A DNA stretch of 64,000 nucleotides from Nostoc sp. KVJ3 (GCF_026127265.1 NZ_WWFG01000013.1:11710-75709); one strand, 5' to 3'. Positions 51,742 to 63,394 are shown, counted from the first letter of the stretch. A program made the numbers and translations. Notes: generated by a model from the letters alone, not told the origin.

Positions 51742-52451
51742 ATGAAACTTCAAATTTATCAACAGTTAACTCATGGTGATCTTTCTAAATTTAACGAACA
51801 AGCACCAGATAGTTTTATGGCTTGGAATGGAGAATCTATTCAACTTCCCGATACAGGAACTCATTTTGGCTTTGTTTACAGCGGTAATCCTGTTTTATAT
51901 CGCAGTGCGGGTTTGCAGGACTACAAACTTCACCCTGGTATGTACTTCAGTTTGCCTGGAGAAGGTTGGGTTGGTGGTAAAGATTCATCGGGTTTTTTGG
52001 TTACTTGTCCAGCTTTTAGAGGGGTATTTCTTATCGGAGGGGCAATTGAATCCATTGGTCGATTGGGTTACATCAATGGAGGTACAGATAATGTGCTAAT
52101 TCCCCCAATTATGCAGGGAGATCCTTGCCTTAATGCTCTCTATTTCCCCCCAGGCGTAGATCAGACCGCTCATACTCATCCTAGCTATAGGCTAATCATT
52201 GTAGTCGAAGGCAGTGGGGAGTGTGAAACACCTGATGGTACTACTCCATTGCAGCCAGGTATTACTATTTTATTCCTGCCAATAGCCTTCATAAGTTTCG
52301 GACAATGGAAGATAAATTAACTGTTATTTGTTTCCATCCTGACTCTGACACGGGATTTACTCATACTAATCACCCAATGCTTAAGCGTACAATAGTTTCG
52401 GGTATGAGTGCCTCAAATCTGCCAGAAATTCAAACAAAAACTTTTATGTAA
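51742..52451 (+). pseudogene. Cupin-domain protein gene with a frameshift near its 3' end
   Basis: The first frame runs to 52320 (192 aa). The cupin motif HTHPSYRLIIVVEGSGECET followed by LQPGITILFLP then loses register. From 52281 another frame continues with NSLHKFRTMEDKLTVICFHP and ends at 52451. One missing base at about 52280 restores a ~236-aa cupin with the final conserved histidine (LHKF). Cupins of this kind bind metal and often a small ligand; substrate unknown. It is either a true frameshift mutation or a base error; neighbouring genes up to 56.9 kb are intact. Confidence 0.75.
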
Positions 52452-52918
52452 AGTTTATCCTCTGGATAAGCTTATTCCGCCCCCATTACACGTATCACTA
52501 AAAAAGTGGAATCTCCGTCATCATCAATCAAAAATTAAGAAACGCTTCTGGCTCAAAACCGTAGATGGCTGACCACAAGCGTTTTTGGTTGGTAATGGTG
52601 GGTGACTCTTTTGCTCAACATTGGCTTTTGACTCTGAAGTGACAAATTATCAAAAGCAGACAGGACAAGGGTTTCCAGACCATTTTGCAGAAAATTACTC
52701 AGATATCGGCTCAATACCATACTGCCTCTTGGCTCAACGTGAAAGTTGTGCCAAGAGGCGCAACACCAAATTTATTCGATAGTGAAAATTGTATTGTATA
52801 AATCAAGTCAACTGATGCAATGAAATGAATCTATAAAGTTGGCAATTTTAGACTAATAAGAGTAATGTTGAAAACATAGCATTTATTAAAACCATAGTAT
52901 TTACTGAGCAAAAGCCAA
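52452..52918. other. Intergenic region with a long hairpin upstream of nurA
   Basis: No gene. GCCTCTTGGC (52724-52733) pairs with GCCAAGAGGC (52750-52759), and inside it CAAC pairs with GTTG, giving 14 bp around a GTGAAA loop with one T-T mismatch. No T-run follows, so an operator or structured leader RNA is as likely as a terminator. CATAGCATTTA and CATAGTATTTA (18-bp period, 52875 and 52893) lie near the nurA start. Confidence 0.5.
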
Positions 52919-53947
52919 ATGTTAGAGGATAATTATGTAAGTAACTTTTGGCGATCGCATAACTTTCGTTTGGAACCGTGGGGAAATGACTACGAGCCGC
53001 CAATTCAAATCAGCGAAGAGCTTTCACTGTCTGAAAGTGATGTAAACCCGATAGTAGAAACTGATAATTGGGATTGTTTTGAGTCTTCTCAGGCGCGATC
53101 GCTACCTAATCACCTCATTTTTATCGACGGGCGTCGTCGGCTAGATGCTGCACTTGTCGGTGGCGATGGTAACACGATAACATACGGTGTTTTTGGAACA
53201 ATTGCCGTGGGGGCTGTGGTAGTGGATCGGACTATTCCCAAAGCGAGTTGCATTGAAATTGATGTTCGTCGAGTTTTGGGTTTTGGTGGAGAGCAAGATG
53301 CAGTATCAACACCCATCCCTTGTCCTTTGGGAAGCAAAGCAGAATTACTCTACACGGCAATTAAAAGCAATCAACCGAATACTCCCGAAGCACGGGGTGC
53401 AATTGTCCAAAATGCCATGCTAGCAGCAGAGGAACAGCTAGTAAGCAAAGTAAATGTAAAAAATGCAGATACTTTGGTAATTCGGGATGGTGCATTGCGA
53501 TATGAATCGCCAACATCTACCTTGGGCTACATCAAGACAATGCACAAACAATACCTGTCTGAAAATTATGCTGCCCTCCTGTGGAAATTATTACCAGGAC
53601 AGCGCACGCCTATTTTTCATATTAAAGATAGATCCCAATACTCCTGGTATTTGAAATCGGGTGATTCTCAACATTCCGCGCAACAACTTGGCTACCACGA
53701 TTTGCATGGCATCGTGCGGCTGGAATTATCTAGCAAAATTGATATAGAAACAGCTAAAGAAATAGCTAATCAAACTTGCTATTTAATTCCCTATTATGCT
53801 TCCCATCCATCACGAGATCCCCGCGCACCACAAAACCTTGCACCTGTTAGTGCTTTGGAACGGGAATTAGGCAGAAGAATGGGCAATGCAATACTAATTA
53901 AGCGCCGACTGCAATGCTTTCTGGCATCATTTGGAGGTAATAAATGA
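52919..53947 (+). CDS. nurA: NurA-domain nuclease
   Basis: 342 aa. FIDGRRRLDAALVGGDG (about residue 63) is the N-terminal catalytic aspartate block of NurA; later TLVIRDGALRYE (about 188) and YHDLHGIVRLEL (about 258) fit further conserved acidic motifs. NurA is a 5'-3' nuclease that works with the HerA translocase to resect DNA ends, together with Mre11-Rad50 in archaea. Its stop overlaps the herA start (ATGA) with GGAGG upstream. It is the first gene of the operon continuing to sbcC. Confidence 0.85.
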   Translation: MLEDNYVSNFWRSHNFRLEPWGNDYEPPIQISEELSLSESDVNPIVETDNWDCFESSQARSLPNHLIFIDGRRRLDAALVGGDGNTITYGVFGTIAVGAVVVDRTIPKASCIEIDVRRVLGFGGEQDAVSTPIPCPLGSKAELLYTAIKSNQPNTPEARGAIVQNAMLAAEEQLVSKVNVKNADTLVIRDGALRYESPTSTLGYIKTMHKQYLSENYAALLWKLLPGQRTPIFHIKDRSQYSWYLKSGDSQHSAQQLGYHDLHGIVRLELSSKIDIETAKEIANQTCYLIPYYASHPSRDPRAPQNLAPVSALERELGRRMGNAILIKRRLQCFLASFGGNK

Positions 53948-55710
53948 CATCTTCTGAACCAATTGGTTATGTATTAGGTACTAAAGAAGCTACCCCTTTG
54001 GAATTTTGGATAGCAGTGGATGCCAAAAAAGTTTTACGGCTAGATGATGTTGTAGAAGTGCAAACTCAACGTCCAGACGGTGGGGGAATTGTGCGTTTTT
54101 ACGGTGTGGTGGATTATGTTCGTACTCAATACGAAGGAGCGCAATTTGATACTGACACTTTCTTAGTTGCTAAAGAAGGTATTTTACCAATAAATATTTC
54201 TTACACTGCTCACGTTCAAGTCACAAGAATTGAGCCAGAAGAATATTTACCCCCACAACCAGGCGATCCAGTTCACCTCGCTGTCGGTAAGCAGTTGGCA
54301 TCAGCTTTGTATTTTGACAGCATGGATACCCCAATTCCATCTGGTATTATGAATAACGGCAATGCCGCATATTTTAACTACTCATTTATCAATGGTGAGA
54401 AAGGCGCTCATGTAAATATCTCTGGGGTTTCGGGAGTTGCTACTAAAACATCCTATGCTTTGTTTTTGCTATATTCTATTTTCAATTCTCCGGTTTTAGG
54501 TTCTTATAAAGCTAATACTAAAGCGCTAATTTTCAATGTTAAAGGTGAGGATTTATTCTTTTTAGATAAACTCAATCAAAGTTATGGCAATTTAGAAAAC
54601 CAAAAGGATAAAAATAAATATGAATTGATGAACTTGCCAGTACAACCTTTTAAAAGTGCAAGTTTTCGGGCTACGCCAAAAAGAGATTCACTGACGATTG
54701 ATTCTGATTTAGAACAGCGTTCTGAGGGGATATCAGTTTATTTGTGGAGTATTCGGGAATTGTGCCGCGATCGCCTGTTTCGCTTTTTATTCACTGGTGA
54801 GGATTTAGACCGAGGAAATTTATCCTACTTAGTGACGACAGTAGAAGAAAGATTAGCACGGCTAGCAGAGGAAAATGACCAGAGCGATCGCCAGAGTCGG
54901 CGCAAACCGCAAGCTTATTTACAAGTAGAAGCGTTTGGGGAAGAAGGCAAAACACAAATTAAAACCTTTAGAGATTTAATTGACTTTTTAGAAGACAAAC
55001 TTCTCAATGATGAAGATAGAGAAGAAAACAGGCGTTGGTTAGGGCGAAATGTTCCAGCTACGGCTGAAGCAATGATTCGGCGTTTGTATGGTATCAGTAG
55101 TGAAGTTAACCATTTAATTCGCGGGGATTTATCACCAGATGAAGTTGCTAAATACCAACTCGACCCAATAGCTTCAGATGCTCAACTAACTGTAACTGAT
55201 ATCCACAAACTCAGTGCCCGCGCTCAAAAATTTGTTGTGGGTGTTTTACTACAAAAGCTATTTTTTCAAAAAGAAAAACAGGGAAGAGAACCCGTTGTTT
55301 TTATCGTTCTGGATGAGTTGAACAAATATGCACCCCGTGATGGACGTAGCCCGATTAAAGATTTGCTGGTAGACATTGCAGAACGGGGGCGATCGCTAGG
55401 AATTATTTTAATTGGCGCACAGCAAACCGCCTCAGAAGTCGAACGGCGCGTTGTTGGACAAGCAGCTATCCGTGTTGTGGGTAGGTTAGATTCAGCCGAA
55501 GCAGAACGTCCAGAATACAATTTTTTGACAGGTTCGTGTCGCAAACGAGCTTTGTTTCTTAAATCAGGCACGATGTTTGTGCATCAGCCAGAAGTCCCCG
55601 CACCAATTTTAGTTAACTTCCCCTTCCCCGCCTACGCCACTCGCAAAGAAGAAGTATTTTTTAGCCAAGCAGAAATTACCAGCATCGAAGCTGATATTGA
55701 CCGTTTTTAG
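53944..55710 (+). CDS. herA: HerA-type DNA translocase ATPase
   Basis: 588 aa. The N-terminal ~100 residues form a HAS-barrel-like beta domain (GYVLGTKEATPLEFWIAVDA). The ATPase core has a P-loop region NISGVSGVATKTSYALF (about 158-175), not a canonical GxxxxGK[ST], and Walker B FIVLDELNKYAP (about 455). The region QTASEVERRVVGQAAIRVVG (about 500) is placed like the HerA motif before the arginine finger. The hexamer would push DNA into NurA. It is preceded by GGAGGTAATAA and followed by an SD overlapping its stop. Confidence 0.85.
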   Translation: MTSSEPIGYVLGTKEATPLEFWIAVDAKKVLRLDDVVEVQTQRPDGGGIVRFYGVVDYVRTQYEGAQFDTDTFLVAKEGILPINISYTAHVQVTRIEPEEYLPPQPGDPVHLAVGKQLASALYFDSMDTPIPSGIMNNGNAAYFNYSFINGEKGAHVNISGVSGVATKTSYALFLLYSIFNSPVLGSYKANTKALIFNVKGEDLFFLDKLNQSYGNLENQKDKNKYELMNLPVQPFKSASFRATPKRDSLTIDSDLEQRSEGISVYLWSIRELCRDRLFRFLFTGEDLDRGNLSYLVTTVEERLARLAEENDQSDRQSRRKPQAYLQVEAFGEEGKTQIKTFRDLIDFLEDKLLNDEDREENRRWLGRNVPATAEAMIRRLYGISSEVNHLIRGDLSPDEVAKYQLDPIASDAQLTVTDIHKLSARAQKFVVGVLLQKLFFQKEKQGREPVVFIVLDELNKYAPRDGRSPIKDLLVDIAERGRSLGIILIGAQQTASEVERRVVGQAAIRVVGRLDSAEAERPEYNFLTGSCRKRALFLKSGTMFVHQPEVPAPILVNFPFPAYATRKEEVFFSQAEITSIEADIDRF

Positions 55711-55718
55711 GAGGAATT

Positions 55719-56900
55719 GTGCGTTTAATTCATACATCTGACTGGCATTTGGGGCGTCACCTCAAAGGCAAGGATCGTACCCCAGAAATTGAATTTACTC
55801 TGAATGAACTTTTACGACAAGCCAAAGAATTAGAAGTTGATGCCGTCTTAATCGCAGGCGATATTTTTGAAACTCCTAATCCTGCATCTGATGCTGAACG
55901 AGTTGCGTATCAGTTTTTTGAGGGGTTGCGAAATGCCAAAATTCCGGCAATAGCGATCGCAGGTAATCATGATTCTGCTTCCCGCTTTGATGGAATAGCT
56001 AATCTCTTGTCTTTAGCTGGCGTGCAGATTTTAGGGAAACCTCGTCGCGTCAACCAAGGAGGTTTAATTAGCATAGAAACGCCTAACGGCAAACTGCGTG
56101 TAGCTGCTATGCCTTTTGCTTCAGAACGACGACTATTGACAGTTGAAAATCTGTGGACAATGGACGAGTTACAGCAAATAAACCACTACAGAGAAAGGGT
56201 AGGCTATTTGCTCAACAACTTAGCCACTGGTTTTCAAGATGATAGTGTGAATATCCTCATGGCTCACCTCACTGTTGATGGTGCTAAATTAGCCAATTCC
56301 GAAGCCCGTCATCACACCAAAGAAAGCTATGCCTTGGCTGGACAAAGCCTACCTGCTGAAGCTCAGTATATTGCTCTCGGACACATCCATAAACCCCAAC
56401 AAATTCCCGTTGCGGCTCCTACTTATTATTCCGGTTCTTTGATTCAAGTGGACTTTGGCGAAGCTGAGGAAGAAAAAGGATTTTATCTCATTGATGTTGA
56501 ACCAGGTTCTCCTGCAAAAAAACCGGAGTTTATATCTATCCCCTGTCAAAAACCTTTGCAGATACTCGAATGTGAATTGAGTGATTACGAAGAAAAGCTA
56601 GAACCTCTCCGTGATTATTCTGGTTATTTGAAGGTAATTATCAACTTGCAAACACCTCAAATAGGATTAGCTGACAAAATTCGCAAAATTTGTAGTGATC
56701 AAGTGCTGCAAATTGAGCCACGTTATCCAGAAGCGGAATCAAGGCGGGAAAAATCTGTAAAACAAGAAGAGTTTGATCCAGTGGAAGAATTTAAGCGCTA
56801 CTTCCAAGAGGAATTAAACACAACACCTGCTCCCGCCGTTTTAGCAAAGTTTAAAGAACTATATCAAGAAATCAAGGAAACCCAAGATGCGACCACTTGA
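55719..56900 (+). CDS. sbcD: SbcD/Mre11-type nuclease subunit
   Basis: 393 aa from a GTG at 55719 set by TAGGAGGA overlapping the herA stop. All phosphodiesterase motifs are visible: TSDWHLGRHLKG (DxH), LIAGDIFETPN (GD), IAGNHDSASR (GNHD), LMAHLTVDG and GHIHKPQQ. With SbcC it forms the Mre11-Rad50-like complex that cuts hairpins and blocked DNA ends. It overlaps sbcC by 14 bp. Intact and likely active. Confidence 0.97.
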   Translation: MRLIHTSDWHLGRHLKGKDRTPEIEFTLNELLRQAKELEVDAVLIAGDIFETPNPASDAERVAYQFFEGLRNAKIPAIAIAGNHDSASRFDGIANLLSLAGVQILGKPRRVNQGGLISIETPNGKLRVAAMPFASERRLLTVENLWTMDELQQINHYRERVGYLLNNLATGFQDDSVNILMAHLTVDGAKLANSEARHHTKESYALAGQSLPAEAQYIALGHIHKPQQIPVAAPTYYSGSLIQVDFGEAEEEKGFYLIDVEPGSPAKKPEFISIPCQKPLQILECELSDYEEKLEPLRDYSGYLKVIINLQTPQIGLADKIRKICSDQVLQIEPRYPEAESRREKSVKQEEFDPVEEFKRYFQEELNTTPAPAVLAKFKELYQEIKETQDATT

Positions 56901-59888
56901 GCTAACTTTAGAAGGTTTTACCAGTTTTAGGAATCAGGCAAAGATTAATTTTGAGAAACTGGAATTATTTGCTATTACTGGCCCAACTGGTGCCGGTAAA
57001 TCATCTTTGCTTGATGCGATGACTTTGGCACTATATGGGAAAGTAGCAAGAAAACTCAACCCAAAGAATTGTTGAGTCAGGGAAGTTTAAAATTACAGGT
57101 ATCATTACGATTTTTGGTAAATCAAACTGAATATCTAGTCTTTCGCTCATGGTCATATCGTACTAAAACACCCCAAGTAACTTTTAAATTAGAAAAGCAG
57201 ATAAATGGTGATTTTCAACCTTTTGGAGAACAAAAGGAAGCAGAGATTAACGCCATTGTTGAGAAAGTTTTAGGGATGAATTTGAAACTTTTACTAAAGT
57301 TATTCTGCTTCCTCAAGGACAATTTGATGAGTTCCTCAAAGGTAAAAGTGCTGATAGACGGAAGATTTTAAGCAGTTTGGTTGGATATGAAAGAATTTTT
57401 GAAAATATGTGTTCGCAGGCTGGGACACGAGCTAATATTATTAAAGGTGAATATAACGCAATTCAAGAACAGCTAAAAAATCTAGATTTATCATTAGATA
57501 TAGAACTGAATTCTCAACGGCGCGATCGCTCTCAGTTTCTAGCAGAAGAACTACCCAGATTACATGAAACAGTTATCAAGACACAAACAGCTTTAGCTGC
57601 CGAAAAAGGATTATTGCAACGTCTGAGAGATTTAGCAAATTGGCAACAGCAACTTGAAGAATTAAATAAAGAAACTCCAAAAATAAGTGAATTAAAACAG
57701 CAATTAGAACAAGCACGAGTTGGCGATCGCTTATCTGCCACTTGGACATCAGTCAATTCGGCTCGTCATCGATATGACAAGACTCGATCTGATGTTGAGA
57801 TTGCTGCTAAAGCTTTGGTTGAGAAAGAATCAGCTTTTAAAATTCAAGAAGATAACTTTCAGAAAACACAAGCCTATGAAGCTGAAATTACACCGCAACT
57901 AAAAACAGCGAGAAGAAGCTCTTAATGCTGCCAAAATCTATGAAGAACAGCATCGTAAAATTCAGGAAGAAGTAAAACGCTTAGAAAAAATATTAATAGA
58001 AAAAAATCAGCTAATAACTGAGGCTGATAAAGCTGTAAAAAAGGCTGAAGCTGAATTAAATCAAAAAATTCAGATATTGACGAGAGCTAATAATGAACTG
58101 TCTCAATCTTCTCCTGGTGGTACAAGATTAGAGCAACTTAATCAAGTGACACCACTACTAATTAAATGGCAAGAAATCCAAAAGCAAGTTGAAAGCGATC
58201 GCACGAAGTTACAACAAATTACTCAAGAGTTAGACACTGCTGAGTTTAATTATCAATCTGTTATTTAAACTTCCAAAAATCTGAAGCAGAATGCAATCAA
58301 TCTCGTGTTGCATTAGATACTGCTAGACAAAAAAATTATGCTGCGGCTTTACGTGCATTGCTGCATACGGGTGATGATTGTCTAGTATGCGGTGGAATTT
58401 ATCCAGAAGCCCACTTATTACCACAACTAGAATCTTCAGGCGATATCAAAACATAGAAAAACGTGATCGCGCTGCTGAACAAAATCGCCAAAAATCTACT
58501 GAAGCAAAAACCCAAGCTGAAACCACAAGAGAACATCTGAAGAAACAACAAACTGAGTATCAAAAAATATTAGCAGAAAAAGAAGCTGAACTTGAAGCAG
58601 AGACAGAACAAATTGTTGTCATATTAAATACAGATAAATGGGAAGTTAAGGCACTTGAACAAGAACGCCAATCACTACATAAAAGTAATACTAATTATCA
58701 GACCTATTTCATACTTAAAGAAAAAGCAGAGGCGGAAATTAAAGCTAGTGAACTCAATTTGAATTTTGTTAAAACTAAGTTGTTAGATACGCAAACTCAA
58801 CATCAAGACCTAACAACTGAAATAGACCAAAAACAACACAAACTCAGGAAATATTAGATACAATTTCCCAGCTTACTGGTAGTGATTCTTATGAGAATTT
58901 ATTCCAAAAACTAGAAGAAGATAAACGAGATTTAAAGCATCGCATTCAGCATGAAAATCAGTGCTATCAAACTGCTCGTGATGAATTTCGGCAAGCTCAA
59001 CAAAGTGATGTAAAGGCAAAGAAGACTTTGATTCAGCTTCTGCTGAAAGGAACGTCTAGAAGCTGAATGGCATACTAGTTTACTATCTGCAAACTTTACA
59101 GAGCAAATATTTCAGCAATCTAAAGTACCCCCAGAACTGCAAAAACAATGGCAGCATAAAATTGATGATTACAACACTAATAAAATTCAGTTAGAAACTA
59201 ATATTAATCGAGAACTGACGCAATTGGTGACAGAACTACAAACGCAGAAATAATTGCCCAGTATGAAAAATCTGTTGCTGATGCTGGAGAACAATATAAA
59301 CAAGCACAAGATGAATACAACGATTTAAAACTTTTGATTGCTAAAGCTGAGGAACAGCGAGAACAAGTAGAGAAATTGCAAGCACAACTATCTACAAACA
59401 ACAAGAGCTAGAATATATCAAATTTTGTCCAAAGAGTTGAAATCGGATCGCTTTCAAGACTATATTCTCCAGCATTTTGAACGTGAACTAGTAGAACAAG
59501 CAACAGTCTTTTGCTGGAACTTACAGAACAGCGATATGCATTGAAATATGAAAATAAAGAATATAGAGTAGAAGATAACTGGAGTTGTGGTGAAACAAGA
59601 CGAGTCCAAACCCTATCCGGTGGTGAAACCTTTGCTACTTCTTTATCCCTAGCTTTGGCACTTTCAGAAAAGTTGTCTAGAGGAGCTAAATTAGGTAGTC
59701 TGTTTATAGATGAGGGATTTGGAACATTAGATGCTGAAACTCTGCAAAGTGTCTCAAGTATCCTACAATCTTTGGGTCAGCAAGAAAAATTAGTTGGCGT
59801 GATCACTCACTCCCGCCTTGGGAGAAGAGTTAGGAACGCAAATCAAAGTAAGAAAATTTCCAGAAGGCCTCGAATTATTATGGCGTAA
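56887..59888 (+). pseudogene. sbcC: SbcC gene as read through the contig end: 5' part (56887-58027) plus error-laden repeat of bases 1-1873
   Basis: MRPLELTLEGFTSFRNQAKI and ITGPTGAGKSSLLDAMTLAL (Walker A) start the protein. It is broken at three homopolymer-type positions before the repeated part: a missing A near 57065, a missing T near 57283 (before LLPQGQFDEFL, the Q-loop) and an extra A near 57903. Correcting these and joining to bases 1-1873 gives an unbroken frame of 1005 codons. The section 58028-59888 repeats bases 1-1873 with further indels. The breaks are most likely read errors at a contig end, not biological decay. Confidence 0.85.
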
Positions 59889-60120
59889 ACTTCAGTTTCA
59901 AGCATCGGTAAAAATCTACGTTATGAGATCGCTTCTCCTGTCCAAAACTACCTTGCTAGTCTTCGGTACTTAAAGCACCAATACACCTGGTATCCAGAAG
60001 TCAAGATATCTAGATTTATAGATATTTGATATTTAGGTATTTTTTATATTGATATCTAAATATCTAGAGGTTTAGAGTAATATATGTATGCTTGGCTATA
60101 TCGAATTGGGGGTTTAACCC

Positions 60121-60875
60121 ATGCGAACCTGCTCATGCATCTCACTCTCCGTGGTCAGGGGAAAACAACCACTATCTTCTTTACCTCACTGCTACTAGCA
60201 CGACTTGGCTTACGAGTGTTGACTATAGACGCAGATTCCACAAGCAAATCTGACTTTTATTTAAATCACGAGGTAGACCCAAACCAGCCCAGCTTATTGA
60301 AGTGCTAACTGGCAAGTGACAACAGAAGATGGTATTTACCCTACCACCCATGAAAATCTATTTCTTATCCCAGCGGATAGGGACTGTTTAAGGTTTCAGA
60401 TTTCCTCAGTAGCAGTGGTACGGGAGCATTTATCCTCAAACTACGCCTCAAATCTGTAGCCATATTTTGATTATGTCCTGATTGACGTGCAACCATCGCG
60501 CTCCCAACTGTGCCTAACAGCAGTGGAACGTCTGATTATGTCATCATCCCGTCGAAGCCAACGTTAAGGGAACCAACAGCTTAATTGATACCCTGAGCTT
60601 CTTAACAGAACAAGCCAACTTAATGGCATTTACAGGGAGAGTATTAGGGATAGTTCCTTTTCGAGATCGCTGGGTAGGAAACACCCAAACCTTAGAAGGT
60701 AGGCAAAATATTGAAGCGATGCGAGAGTTTGCTCTCGACATCCCAATTTTACCTTCTATCCGCGAGTCGGAGAAGTTTAAGAGTGCAATCCGACAAGGCA
60801 AGCTGTTGTCAACCTGGGGCAATCCGACCTGCAATATCCGTTGGCAAAATTATTGAGGCGTTAACTCATGAGTGA
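60121..60875 (+). pseudogene. parA: Repeat copy of parA with indels
   Basis: Equivalent of 2111-2875. Frame is lost several times (for example around 60150, 60235 and 60297). Probably the same physical gene. Confidence 0.85.
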
Positions 60876-61261
60876 TGCACTAGAGCGATTGAAGCAGCGG
60901 AGCCGTCCTTCTGTCAAAAGTCGAGATACTTCGTAGATTCTGGAAGTCCAGATACCTCGATATTAGGAACCAAGAAAGTGCGATACTGAATAACAGAAAA
61001 TCAGGCTAATGTATCTAAACAGCCGTTGCAAACAAAGCAAAGTACGCTGCGGTTGGAGCAGGGAGTAAGCTCAGCCTACAAGAGGTGTGTCGGGAGAACG
61101 GCATTTGTCGAGAGGTTCTGATTGAAGCCATGTTTGAGTATTGTGAGGCAAATCCAGAATTTCTCAGTGCAGTGTTATCTGAAGCGATAACGAAGAATGA
61201 TTACAGCAACAAGTAGCAAAATATGCGACGGGCGAAGTCGATGATGCAAAAGTTCTCTTAG
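60868..61261 (+). pseudogene. Repeat copy of the ribbon-helix-helix partition partner with indels
   Basis: Equivalent of 2868-3266, 5 bp shorter. Indels near 60933, 60963, 61073 and 61206 break the frame. Confidence 0.85.
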
Positions 61262-61341
61262 CGCATTCTTATGAATTGCCATCAAGCTTTGAGTAATAAT
61301 CGATGCTGTTGGCATTAGCTTGATTTGTAATTTGTAATTTA

Positions 61342-61832
61342 ATGGATATTAACCAACAAAAAGAACAATTTAGCATCACCTATATTAGAGCCATCGCCGC
61401 CGTTGCAGGTTATTCTTTATATAGACCAGAAGTCGATAACGACAGCGTAGATTTAGGTATAGTCAGCAGGGGCGGTACAGGTAAAATTCTTTCCCCTAGA
61501 CTAGAACTACAAGTAAAATGTACATCCAGAGATATTCTGGATGAAAACTATATTAAATATCCCTCAATCTCAAAAAACTATAATGATTTAAAAATCAATG
61601 CCCTTGTCCCTCGGATTTTAGTAGTCGTTTTAGTTCCAGAAAAGATAACAGACTGGTTAAAGCAAACCGAAGATGAACTTTGTATAGACATTTGGTTACT
61701 GGGTATCCTTGCGCGAAATGCCAGACACGAAAATACAACCAATGTTACTATGAAATACCCCGTAGTAATCAGTTGACACCCCTATCACTCCAATCCATCA
61801 TTCAACGCATTAGTTTTGGAGATTTACCATGA
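61342..61832 (+). pseudogene. Repeat copy of the DUF4365 gene with indels
   Basis: Equivalent of 3347-3841. The first ~70 codons are intact, then indels near 61562, 61685 and 61726 shift the frame. Confidence 0.85.
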
Positions 61833-62372
61833 AAGTTACTATCAAAGATAGTGAAAGACTCAAAACTGTTAACCCTGATGTTATCCAGGCGCACTTGCAA
61901 GCAACAGGTTGGCATGAAACCGGGCGTATTTATAATGATGCTGGGGCAATTTGGCGATTAAAAAAATCTGACGCTCCTGAATATGAAATATTGCTACCTC
62001 TCCAACATAGTTTAGGAGATTATGCTGAAAGAATCAGCGATATATTAAAAACATTAGAGACAGTAGAAAATCGTGACCAAGTTGAGATATTAAGCGAATT
62101 TTATTACCAATTATTCCAATTTCACTGTGCAAGGCGTAATTATGCAAATTGCCACTCCATCAATTGATTCTCTGAGTGGAGAAATTACTTTACTAGGTGA
62201 AGTTTTTGATAAATTACGAGAAATAAAAACCGAACTAGCAGACCATGATTATATCTTAGCCATTAAAGCTTATCAGGAACGTTTACCAATTCGCTGCACA
62301 GGTGATTTAGTAAAAGTTGATAATCATTTTCTACTCGAAAATCCCCACAATTTGCTTCTTAATAATATCTAA
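61829..62372 (+). pseudogene. Repeat copy of the DUF4365 partner with one frame break
   Basis: Equivalent of 3838-4380. Frame is lost near 62100 by an extra T. Confidence 0.85.
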
Positions 62373-62402
62373 CTCCAGCAGATCAATATTTTGAGCTTTT
62401 TT

Positions 62403-63394
62403 CTAAATCAATTCTGATATTGAGTCGCTCATCTGCTTTTGTAAACGCTGGCGGTTATCATCATATTTCAAAACCGTCTGCACTTGGGCGTGTCTGCTGA
62501 ATCGCTGAGTAGCACGGTAGTTCCCATTGTTCAGATCCAATACTGTAGTAATCGCACTGTGGCGGACACGATGCGGTGACATCTTCTTAGTAATTCCGGC
62601 TTGCTTGCATAGCCCATCACCAGTCGCCTGATTGCCTCCCCGGTTAATCTCGCTCCATTCTTGTGGTATGCCAGCACCGTGAAAAGCGCTTCATTACTAC
62701 GTTTCTTCTTACTTACCTTTATCCAACCGGAGATTGCGTCGGTGGTTCTTTCCGATAGGTCAAGAACTTCCTTCTGGCTACCCTTGCCTTTACCCAGGAT
62801 TTCAAGAGTTTTTTCCTTGGCGTTAAAGTCACGCACATTCAAATTGACTATCTCCTGACGACGCAAGCCATTATCCCAAAGTAACCGCATAATGGCATAA
62901 TCGCGCTTGCCCTTAAGGGTAATGCGGTCAACTAGCGCTATGACTTGGCATAGTCCTCGGCTGGAATGCCCATTGTGTCACGGTAGGTTTCGACCTTTTC
63001 ACCTTTGACATCATCTAAAGAGAAAATTGCACACACCCAGCCGTCGCCCCATCTCAACCATTGACTTGATAGCACTAAGGCGACGATTCACTGTAGCTTC
63101 AGCCAGCTTTTTCTTGATGAGGTGTGCCTTGTACTTGAGAACCACAAACGGCATGACGTTGTTCCAGGTGAAGGAATTCCAAAACCAAATCCCGGCTGGG
63201 TTCTTTTCTTAACGACAAACAGAAAAAAATCTTTCAGGTCTTTCTGGTATTCGCGCTTGGTGTTGGGCGATCGCTTGTCGCCAATCAACTGCCCTATTAC
63301 ATCGGGGTCATTCTCTAGGGAAAAATCTTCGCCGATCGCTAACGCAAGTGAGTTTTCTAGAACAACTAAGATTTTCCGGGTGAATGGGGTTCAT
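62403..63394 (-). pseudogene. Repeat copy of the tyrosine recombinase with indels
   Basis: Equivalent of 4411-5403. Breaks near 62619, 62947, 63025, 63147, 63205 and 63363. The dif-like site is repeated at 63484-63511. Confidence 0.85.
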
